Shown one piece after another: positions 27,058 to 34,799 of a stretch of 64,000 nucleotides of DNA (the first letter of the stretch is position 1; every line of letters starts with the position of its first letter). The stretch lies in NCBI GenBank assembly GCA_031287735.1, contig JAITSO010000054.1, forward strand, positions 1 through 64,000, read 5' to 3'. This DNA comes from Elusimicrobiota bacterium (GTDB lineage Bacteria > Elusimicrobiota > Endomicrobiia > Endomicrobiales > Endomicrobiaceae). Made by a program: the position numbers and the translations under genes. The notes beneath the pieces are model-generated. The model ran no database searches. It was not told the origin of the DNA and was given only the letters and a program-made list of their open reading frames with translations.

Positions 27058-28744
27058 CAAAATAGTTGCTATCGTTTCTTTTATCTGCAAATGTTTAGAC
27101 AAAACATTGCGAAAAACTTCTTTAAACGGCACATTGCTTTATCCTAAACCCGCAATCTACCCATTTTGGCACAGCAATGAATTTTCCATGCTTATGTCAA
27201 ACCAGAACAACAATGTCGTCATTATGGTAAGTCTTTCAAAAGATGGAGAAATGCTTGCTCAACTTTTGCGTAATTTTGGCTTTATCACCGTGCGCGGCTC
27301 TTCAAGCAAGGGCGGCGATAGAGCTTTAATTGAAATTATAAGATATGCCCGTAAAGGTTATAATCTTGCTTTTGCCGCAGACGGACCAAAAGGTCCTTAT
27401 CATAAATTAAAAATGGGCGTAGTATATTGTGCGCAAAAAACCGGGTTGCCATTGATACCTATTTCATGTTCTGCAAAAAATAAAATTACGTTTAAAAAAT
27501 CTTGGGATAAAACGAGTGTTCCTTTGCCTTTTTCTAAAACGGTTCAAATATATGCAAACCCGATATTTGTTTCAAAAGAAGATGATATGGAAAAAAAACT
27601 TTCAGAGGTTGAAGAAAGCCTCAATAAAACTTTTGAATTTAGCGAAAATTACTATTGGCAAAAAGATATTTTAAAATACTTGCAATACCACCCTGCGCCA
27701 AAAATCTTGATAGTTCAGCCGTCAAGACTTGGCGATATAATTTTTACTTTGCCGGCTTTAAGTGCAATAAAAAACAAATTTCCGCATGCTCATATTAGTT
27801 GGATTGTAGATGAGAGATGTGCCGAAATTTTAGAGGAAAACCCTTGTCTTGAAAATATATTCATATGGGATAGAAAAAAGATAAATTATACTTATTATAA
27901 AAATTTAAAAAACAAATTGAGAATGCAAAAGTTTGATTTGAGCATAGATTTTCACGGGCTTGCAAAATCGGCATTTTTAGTTTTACTCGCAAATGCCAAG
28001 TTCAAAATAGCTTCCTCTTCCACAAATGGCATGAAGGAATTATCTTGGATATTTTCTAAAGAGATAAAGTCTCCTCAAAATTATCATTGCGTAAAAAGAC
28101 ATCTTGAAGTTGCAAAATATCTTTCTTGTTCAGATGAAATAAATTATCCTATTGCAATTTCAGACGACAATTTCAAAATGCTTAAAGAGAAGCTTATCAA
28201 AGAAAAGGTCAATTTAGAAAATTTCGTGGGCATTCATCCGGGCGGTGGGTGGATTTCGCGTAGGTGGGATATTTTAAAATTTGCAGAACTTGCAGAAAAA
28301 ATCAAACAAGAGTTATTTTGCGATATTGTTCTTGTAGGGGGAAAAGAGGGAGGTACTAGCGAAAAAGGTCTCAATGAAGAAATAATTTCAAAAGCGAATG
28401 TTAAAATCTGCGATATGACGGCAAAATTAACATTAAAAGAATTGTGTGCTTTTTTAAAAACCTGTAAAGTTTTTGTGGCAAATGAAGCAGGACCAATGCA
28501 TATAGCAACCGCTTTAAATACTCCTGCAGTCGCTATTTTGGGTCCTACAAATGCAAAAAGAACGGGTCCATATAAAGGAAATGTCAAAATCATCCAACAT
28601 TATTTTGAATGCCAACCTTGCAGAAATAGAAACTGTCCAAATCCCAAATGTATAAAATCAATAGAAGTAATTGAAGTTTTTGAAGCCGTTAAAGAGAAAT
28701 TAAAGCCATTTTGCAGACCTTGCGACTGCAATCAGAGTGTATAG
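27047..28744 (+). CDS. Fusion: DUF374 acyltransferase-like domain + GT9 heptosyltransferase
   Basis: The 565-residue product has two domains in one uninterrupted frame. Residues about 1-210 match DUF374, a lysophospholipid-acyltransferase-like domain (YPFWHSNEFSML, VSLSKDGEMLAQLL, VRGSSSKGGDRAL, AADGPKGPYHKLK). Residues about 223-560 match GT9 ADP-heptose transferases (VQPSRLGDIIFTLPALSAI, GIHPGGGWISRRW, NEAGPMHIATALNTPAVAI), closest in type to WaaF. It overlaps waaA by 11 bases. Plausibly it couples acylation and heptose addition in LPS synthesis, but each activity is inferred. A cysteine cluster (CQPCRNRNCPNPKC) lies near the C-terminus, as in some heptosyltransferases. Confidence 0.85.
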   Translation: MKSDKIVAIVSFICKCLDKTLRKTSLNGTLLYPKPAIYPFWHSNEFSMLMSNQNNNVVIMVSLSKDGEMLAQLLRNFGFITVRGSSSKGGDRALIEIIRYARKGYNLAFAADGPKGPYHKLKMGVVYCAQKTGLPLIPISCSAKNKITFKKSWDKTSVPLPFSKTVQIYANPIFVSKEDDMEKKLSEVEESLNKTFEFSENYYWQKDILKYLQYHPAPKILIVQPSRLGDIIFTLPALSAIKNKFPHAHISWIVDERCAEILEENPCLENIFIWDRKKINYTYYKNLKNKLRMQKFDLSIDFHGLAKSAFLVLLANAKFKIASSSTNGMKELSWIFSKEIKSPQNYHCVKRHLEVAKYLSCSDEINYPIAISDDNFKMLKEKLIKEKVNLENFVGIHPGGGWISRRWDILKFAELAEKIKQELFCDIVLVGGKEGGTSEKGLNEEIISKANVKICDMTAKLTLKELCAFLKTCKVFVANEAGPMHIATALNTPAVAILGPTNAKRTGPYKGNVKIIQHYFECQPCRNRNCPNPKCIKSIEVIEVFEAVKEKLKPFCRPCDCNQSV

Positions 28745-29043
28745 TATATGTGATTGCCTTGGCATTATGTGTAGGATACGAGTAGCGAGGAGAGCAGATC
28801 GGGAAAGAAAAATGATTGCAAAATAAAAGATTTAAAATGGTGTTCGCGATGGTTAAAGCTACCTATAAACTGATACGTAGGAAAACTATTTTGTCTTAAA
28901 AATTTAGCAATTCAACAGTTGTTTGTAAGTTTTATTTTGTCGGCAAAATATAGTAAATATGTGTTTGTGCCGGCATGTTTGTTTAGCTGCGGCACAATGT
29001 TTTCGGGTTGTTAAGTAATGATATTAGGAGGTAAATTAAGAAC
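28745..29043 (+). other. 299-base thiC upstream region
   Basis: No gene is visible. A good SD (AGGAGG at 29026-29031) precedes thiC. An inverted repeat is at 28965-28997. At 28867-28883 the string AAACTGATACGTAGGAA loosely resembles the 3' half of a TPP riboswitch core, but the CUGAGA element and paired P1 are not evident. I therefore do not call a TPP riboswitch. Confidence 0.3.
28965..28997 (+). promoter_or_regulatory. Leader hairpin upstream of thiC
   Basis: TTGTGCCG (28965-28972) and CGGCACAA (28990-28997) are perfectly complementary, with an extra inner GC/GC pair possible. The stem lies 47 bases before the thiC ATG. It is not followed by a T-run, so it does not look like a simple terminator. 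It may be a regulatory or stabilising leader structure. Confidence 0.4.
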
Positions 29044-30306
29044 ATGACATTAATGGAAGATGCACAAAATAAAGTAGAAAACAATTTAATAAAGTCTGTT
29101 GTAAAAAGCGAAGTTTTAAGTGAAGAGTTTATTCGGGAAGGCGTTGCGAACGGAGCTATTGTTATTCCAAAAAACAAAAACAGAATTCTAAAAATAATCA
29201 ATGCTGTAGGACAAGGATTAAAAACAAAAGTAAACGCCAATATTGGGACATCACCCGATCACATTTCCATTGAAGAGGAAATTGAAAAATTAAGTGTTGC
29301 GATTAAAGCTGGTGCCGATGCAGTTATGGATTTGTCTACAGGTGGCGATTTGCCAGCCATAAGAAAAGAAATACTGTCTGCTTGTCCTGTTTGTGTAGGG
29401 ACAGTTCCTATTTATGAAGCTGTTTGCAGAACTGTGGCAAGAGGGAAGAAAATATCTGATATTGACGGTGAGCTTTTGTTTGATGTCATAGAAGAGCAGG
29501 TGCAGCAAGGCGTGGACTTTATAACAGTTCATTGTGGGATAAATAAAGAAACTACGAAGGTTTTAAATCGTCAGGGACGTCTGGCCGGAGTTGTCAGTAG
29601 AGGCGGCTCGTTTTTGGTAAAAATGATAAATGCAAGTGGTAAAGAAAACCCACTTTATGAACAATACGACAGGCTTTTGGAAATCGCCAAAAAGTATGAT
29701 GTGGTTTTAAGTCTTGGCGATGGATTTCGTCCGGGTTGCATTTTTGATGCTTCCGACGGAGCACAGCTTGCCGAACTTAACGTTTTAGGCGACCTTGTTT
29801 TAAGAGCACGCAAGGCGGGAGTTCAAACAATGATAGAAGGACCAGGTCATGTTCCCTTAAATCAAATTAGTGCAAATGTAAAAATTGCAAAAAAGCTAGG
29901 ACACAATGCACCTTTGTATTTTTTAGGTCCTATTGTTACAGATATCGCACCTGGATACGATCATATCACAAGTGCAATCGGCGGAGCTTTAGCAGCAGCG
30001 GAAGGTGTAGACTTTATATGCTATGTAACTCCTGCTGAACATATAAGACTTCCTAACGTGCAAGATGTTCATGAAGGAGTGATTTCTGCAAAGATTGCTG
30101 GTCATGTGGCCGATGTTGTAAAAGGTATAAAATGTGCTATCAAGCAGGATAATGAAATGTCTAAATGGAGAAAAGAGAGAAACTGGACAAAACAGCAGCA
30201 ATACTGTGTAGATCCTGAAAAACTTGCAAAAGAAAGAGCCAAATTGCCACCACAAGAAGAAGATGTGTGCACTATGTGTGGGAAATTTTGTGCTATGAAA
30301 GATTAA
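29044..30306 (+). CDS. thiC: Phosphomethylpyrimidine synthase ThiC (short form)
   Basis: ThiC is the radical-SAM enzyme that converts aminoimidazole ribotide to HMP-phosphate for thiamin. The 420-residue protein has VNANIGTSPDHISIEEE at about 60-76, MDLSTGGDLPAIRKEIL near 93, MIEGPGHVPLNQI near 263 and GPIVTDIAPGYDHITSAIGG near 298. The C-terminal cluster motif reads CTMCGKFC, i.e. CX2CX3C, one residue shorter than the CX2CX4C of the long enterobacterial form. A BzaF-type hydroxybenzimidazole synthase is an alternative ThiC paralogue. A ThiD2 gene at 58.7 kb supports the thiamin role. Confidence 0.9.
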   Translation: MTLMEDAQNKVENNLIKSVVKSEVLSEEFIREGVANGAIVIPKNKNRILKIINAVGQGLKTKVNANIGTSPDHISIEEEIEKLSVAIKAGADAVMDLSTGGDLPAIRKEILSACPVCVGTVPIYEAVCRTVARGKKISDIDGELLFDVIEEQVQQGVDFITVHCGINKETTKVLNRQGRLAGVVSRGGSFLVKMINASGKENPLYEQYDRLLEIAKKYDVVLSLGDGFRPGCIFDASDGAQLAELNVLGDLVLRARKAGVQTMIEGPGHVPLNQISANVKIAKKLGHNAPLYFLGPIVTDIAPGYDHITSAIGGALAAAEGVDFICYVTPAEHIRLPNVQDVHEGVISAKIAGHVADVVKGIKCAIKQDNEMSKWRKERNWTKQQQYCVDPEKLAKERAKLPPQEEDVCTMCGKFCAMKD

Positions 30307-30371
30307 ATTTTAAGGCGGTGTTTTATCTAAGTTTTTCTTTCTCAATTAAAGATTAAACTAACAATGTTTCT

Positions 30372-33300
30372 ATGAAAAATACAAATATAGTGTTGCTATT
30401 GTTTTTTTTTATGTTTATGGCAAAAATTTCTTTTGCTGAGTATTTTTACCAAGATAGTGCTAAAGAACTATACAAGTGGCACAATGTTTCAGCTGAAAAT
30501 CCTGCAGTTATTGGCAACGATTTATCTATGGTTTGGATGCCGCAAGATGATGGCTACGTTGAAGGACAATTAGGAATTATTATAAACAAAAACTTTTCAA
30601 TGTCATCATCGGACTTATCAACAAAAACTTTATTTGCAGCGAATGCAAATAGATTCTTCCGGAGTTTTACATCAACTTCCATTTCACTTAAAAATATTTA
30701 CTTTTTACTTGGTAGTGCAGGCGAAAAGTCTGAAGATGGCGGCGGTGCTATAGCAATATATGGTGGTGACTTAAACTTGCATGCAGATAATGTTGTTTTT
30801 GATATAAATACGTCTTCAAATTCTGCAAACGGTGGGTCTGTTTATGTATCTTCAGGTAGTTTTGTAGTTAGTGGTGGTAGTGTAAGTTTTACGAGAAATA
30901 CTACTGGAGGTAGTGGCGGTGCAATCTATGCTGCAAATATGTTGCTAAAAAGCGAGACTGTAAATTTTTCAAAAAATATTTCTGTAAATGCAGGCGGGGC
31001 AATTTATGCTGAACAGATATTTACATCATCTTATACTGATATTTCAATGATAAGTAACACATCGCAGACAAAAAGTGGTGGTGCTGTTTATGCTGGTAGT
31101 GGTATTTTTTTTAATGGCGGCGTATGCGATATTAGCTCAAATGTAGCTCAAGAGAAAGGTGGTGCTATTTTTTCAAGTGCGGCTGTTAGTTTTTTAGACG
31201 TAAGCAGAATAGTGTTAGACAGCAATGCTGTAAAAGCACCTTCCTTTTCTGAAGGTGAATACTACGGTGGAGCTATTTACGCTGAGACGGAAATTGAATT
31301 TATAGGTGGGAATGTCGCGATTACAAATAATTCCACTAAGGATGCAGGCGGAGCTTTATTTTCACGCAGTTACATTATATTTGATTCTTCGCAAAGTAGT
31401 ATTTCCGTAGAAATAGCACAAAACACCATAAGCGGTGATAAAGAAGGCATAATTGCAGGTGGAGGCGCACTGTGGGCAGAAAGTGGTGTATTCTTTTTCT
31501 GTGATACTAATTCCACAATTAAGATACATTCAAACTCAACGCTTGGGGGTAATGGAGGAGCTATTTGCACAAACGAAACGTATTTTGATTCTTTCGTTAC
31601 GGTAAGCAACAACGAGACGAAATTGGGCGGAAACGGTGGTGCAATTTATACAGAAATTATTGAAATTGAAGATGGTGCGTATTTTAATTCAAATGTTGCT
31701 CATAGTTCAGGCGGAGCAGTTTTTATAAAAGGCAACTGGTACGAAGTCGACGACACTTGGTACAATAATGTTTCTTATATGAAAGCTAAAACCAAAGACA
31801 TAATTTTTGAGAATAATTTAGCTGCTTGCGGAAACGATATTTTTATAGATGGAAATATAGTAGATCCTATTAATGACAGCTGCACAACTCTTTATTTAAG
31901 CGCCGCTTCTTCAAGAACAATTTCTTTTGGTGGTGGTATCGTGTCTGTTGGAACTGAAACATTTGTTCCTGATAATATTGCTGACCCAAACTTAGCTCAT
32001 TTAGGAGGAGTTCTTCAAGCTATTGTAAGTGCTTCGGATACATACAAGCCACCTCAAGGCAATTATATAGTGTTTTCTGGAGCTGATGAAAGCTCTACTT
32101 TATTTTTAGGTGGGAATTCGTCCATACAAATTTTTGTAGGTGCAAATGGTCATATAAAGTTTGGATCAGAGTCTACTTTTAAAAGCGAAAGTTATTTTCT
32201 CGTAGATTCGTCTCTTGTTGATATGCGTAACGGCAATTCTTCTAATGTGTTATACCTTGATTCGGTTTACGCTACAGGTGCTACTTTTTATTATGATATA
32301 AATCTAGATGATGATAATAGTGACACTAATTCTGACAAAATAATAAGCTCCAATGGCGTGTATAGTCAGGGCGAGAATAAGATAAAAATAGGTCTTATTG
32401 GGACCAGACAAGGTGAAAATACTTTTGAATTGATAGAAACTGGCGAGCAATCTACAGGTACATCTTTTTTGATAGACAAAACTAATTGCGAAGGGAAAGA
32501 CATGACAAGGGTGAAATACACTAATGTTTATACCAATGTCCAAACAGGGTGGCAAAAACTATTTCTTGATATTCATGTAGATCAATTGAATGCTGTTGAA
32601 AACTTAACCTCTAATGAAAAACAGATAGCTTTTGCTCTGGATAAAATTTACGGATTTTCGACTCAACATTTATTTGACTGCATAGACAAAATAGATTCTG
32701 TGAAAAATGATGTTGAAAAAAAATCTGTTCTGTCTTCACTAACTGGAAGCATCTACGCAAATGCCATTACGGCTGTCGCTACAAATGGTGCTAAAAACAA
32801 CATATTTGCAAGGCTAAAAAAGGAAAATTTTTCTACACAGGTTTCAGAATATAAGCGAAATACATGGTTTGAGGGTTTTAGTGCTTTCAATAGTTACAAA
32901 GATTCAGACGCTTTTTCTCCAGGTAAATTTTCTGCAACATCTTATGGCTGTATTGGAGGATTCGACACGTTAAAGGATGATACGCAAGTTTTTGGAATAG
33001 CTATGGGACGTACTTACACAAAGAATTCGCAAAATAACGATGTTGTTACAGTATCAGGTTACAACATTGGTGGCTATGCAGGTTTTCTTGGCAAGCATTT
33101 TGCCGCTAAATTTACTGCTTTTGGAGCAAAACAAGATTATTCAGGTGAAAGAAATTTGGTCTTTTTTAACGACACACTAAATGCTTCTTTCACAGGATAC
33201 ACTATCAATGCTGCCTTTGAGTTTTCTTATGAAAATAAGGCGTCCAAAAAAATAAAATACCGTCCTTTTGTAGGTGCGGATTATGTTTTTACATATATTA

Positions 33301-33728
33301 ATCCATTCATGGAACATGGACAAAATGCAATCGGTTTGAATGTGTTTGAAAATTCATACAAATGCTTTATTGCAAATGCGGGCTTTCAAGTAAGTACAAA
33401 TGTGTCGAAATTGGATTTTTATGCATCAGCGTTGATAGAAATGGTTTTTAATAATCATTACTATGGAGCATTCGACGGTGAGGTTTACTACAACGATATT
33501 AGGTTGGGAAGAATCAATATTAGGGGAAGAGAAATCGATAGATATTCGGTAGCAATTTCTGCCGGGTCGAACTTAAAACTTTCAAAGGATTTTAATGCTT
33601 ATATTGACGTAAATACTGTAAGTTCTCTAAACCAAAATTCAATTTATGCAAGTGTGGGAGTAAATTTTAAATTCAACACAGTAATTGCAGATTTTTTTGA
33701 GCAAAATGAAGAAGATTACGACTATTAG
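30372..33728 (+). CDS. Autotransporter with Pmp-like GGAI-repeat passenger
   Basis: The 1118-residue product has a signal peptide (about 1-22, ending SFA). Its passenger holds about a dozen variants of a GGA(I/V/L)(Y/F) repeat between roughly residues 120 and 460 (GGAIYAANM, GGAIYAEQI, GGAVYAGSG, GGAIFSS, GGALFSRS, GGAIYTEII), the pattern of chlamydial polymorphic membrane proteins and other beta-helix passengers. The last ~280 residues look like an autotransporter beta-barrel (NTWFEGFSAFNSYKDS, SGYNIGGYAGFLGKHF, RPFVGADYVFTY). It is probably surface exposed or adhesive. The ATG at 30372 lacks a clear SD. Confidence 0.82.
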   Translation: MKNTNIVLLLFFFMFMAKISFAEYFYQDSAKELYKWHNVSAENPAVIGNDLSMVWMPQDDGYVEGQLGIIINKNFSMSSSDLSTKTLFAANANRFFRSFTSTSISLKNIYFLLGSAGEKSEDGGGAIAIYGGDLNLHADNVVFDINTSSNSANGGSVYVSSGSFVVSGGSVSFTRNTTGGSGGAIYAANMLLKSETVNFSKNISVNAGGAIYAEQIFTSSYTDISMISNTSQTKSGGAVYAGSGIFFNGGVCDISSNVAQEKGGAIFSSAAVSFLDVSRIVLDSNAVKAPSFSEGEYYGGAIYAETEIEFIGGNVAITNNSTKDAGGALFSRSYIIFDSSQSSISVEIAQNTISGDKEGIIAGGGALWAESGVFFFCDTNSTIKIHSNSTLGGNGGAICTNETYFDSFVTVSNNETKLGGNGGAIYTEIIEIEDGAYFNSNVAHSSGGAVFIKGNWYEVDDTWYNNVSYMKAKTKDIIFENNLAACGNDIFIDGNIVDPINDSCTTLYLSAASSRTISFGGGIVSVGTETFVPDNIADPNLAHLGGVLQAIVSASDTYKPPQGNYIVFSGADESSTLFLGGNSSIQIFVGANGHIKFGSESTFKSESYFLVDSSLVDMRNGNSSNVLYLDSVYATGATFYYDINLDDDNSDTNSDKIISSNGVYSQGENKIKIGLIGTRQGENTFELIETGEQSTGTSFLIDKTNCEGKDMTRVKYTNVYTNVQTGWQKLFLDIHVDQLNAVENLTSNEKQIAFALDKIYGFSTQHLFDCIDKIDSVKNDVEKKSVLSSLTGSIYANAITAVATNGAKNNIFARLKKENFSTQVSEYKRNTWFEGFSAFNSYKDSDAFSPGKFSATSYGCIGGFDTLKDDTQVFGIAMGRTYTKNSQNNDVVTVSGYNIGGYAGFLGKHFAAKFTAFGAKQDYSGERNLVFFNDTLNASFTGYTINAAFEFSYENKASKKIKYRPFVGADYVFTYINPFMEHGQNAIGLNVFENSYKCFIANAGFQVSTNVSKLDFYASALIEMVFNNHYYGAFDGEVYYNDIRLGRINIRGREIDRYSVAISAGSNLKLSKDFNAYIDVNTVSSLNQNSIYASVGVNFKFNTVIADFFEQNEEDYDY

Positions 33729-33836
33729 CACAGAAGAGAGTTTGGACAAGCAATTTATATTTTTGGCTTAATTCTGCTGTCAGAAAAGTAAAACATGTGA
33801 AATTTTTCAGTTTCTGTGCTTTTGATGAGGAATTGA

Positions 33837-34799
33837 TTACTTTGTTGGGAAGAATTTATCGTAAACTTTTTTTAAACTTTCTACAGTAACATGAGTATAA
33901 ATTTGCGTAGTAGAAATGTTTTTGTGACCAAGCATTTCCTGGACGCTTCTTAGATCGCAGCCTCTATCTAGAAGGTGTGTTGCAAAAGTGTGCCGTATTG
34001 TGTGGGGCGTTATTTTTTTGTTTATGCATGCACTCACAAACCATCTATGTAAAATACGCCTAACAATTCTCTGGTCAAACTTTTTTGTGCCGTTTAGAAA
34101 AAGAGTGCCTTTTTGAGAAATAAAAGAATTTAACCTACCGCTTTCTTTAAGATAATTGCGAATAGCTAAAAGAGCAACTTCGCCTATTGGGACAATTCTT
34201 TCTTTTCCACCTTTTCCTATTACAACGACTGTATTTGAAAAAAAATCTATGTCCTCTAAATTTAAATTTACAAGCTCCTCTATTCTAAGTCCACAAGAAT
34301 AAAGCGTTTCCAATATCGCTCTGTCGCGTAAATTTATGGAAGGCATTTCAAAAAGCTGATGCATTTCCCTTTCAGTTAGAAAAGACGGAATTTTTTTTTC
34401 TTTTTTTGGCCCGGACATATTTTCAATTGGGCTTAACTCTATTTTTTCATTTATGACTAAAAATTTGTAAAAAGTTCTTATCGCCGCAAATTTCCTTGCA
34501 ATGCTTGCTTTGCTTAATTTCTTATCACTTAGAGTTTTTAAAAATTCCCTGACATCTTGCCGGTGGACTTGTTCAAAACTTATGCTTTTGTGATACAAAA
34601 AGACAGAGAAATCTAATAAGTCTCTTGAATATGCTCTTAAAGTGTTGAACGGGAACCCTTTTTCCGCTTTAAGGTATTTTTCAAAAAGAATTACCAATTC
34701 TCTGTTTTCTTTTGAAATGGTGGTAGCTTCAGTTATTTTTTTATCTTTTTTGGAATTTCTGTCTTGGTTGTTTTGTCTATCCATTGTAAATTTCTGCAT
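33837..34799 (-). CDS. xerC: XerC/XerD-type tyrosine recombinase
   Basis: Xer recombinases resolve chromosome dimers. The 320-residue protein has an N-terminal SAM-like domain (about 45-130). The catalytic set is complete: Arg in LYSCGLRIEEL, Lys in GKGGKER, HTIRHTFATH, GHKN and the Tyr in TTQIYTH. The start at 34799 overlaps the end of topA by 67 bases in another frame; an internal ATG at 34784 is the alternative. Whether it is XerC or XerD cannot be decided; no phage context is present. Confidence 0.88.
   Translation of the reverse strand: MQKFTMDRQNNQDRNSKKDKKITEATTISKENRELVILFEKYLKAEKGFPFNTLRAYSRDLLDFSVFLYHKSISFEQVHRQDVREFLKTLSDKKLSKASIARKFAAIRTFYKFLVINEKIELSPIENMSGPKKEKKIPSFLTEREMHQLFEMPSINLRDRAILETLYSCGLRIEELVNLNLEDIDFFSNTVVVIGKGGKERIVPIGEVALLAIRNYLKESGRLNSFISQKGTLFLNGTKKFDQRIVRRILHRWFVSACINKKITPHTIRHTFATHLLDRGCDLRSVQEMLGHKNISTTQIYTHVTVESLKKVYDKFFPTK

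Noticed and set aside
28860..28890. TPP riboswitch before thiC
   Set aside because: Only a short stretch resembles the 3' core; the CUGAGA motif and matching helices are not visible, so it is reported just as a question.
33728..33819. Inverted repeat GCACAGAA...TTCTGTGC after the autotransporter as a terminator
   Set aside because: The arms are about 76 bases apart and the T-run is short, so a classic intrinsic terminator is not supported.
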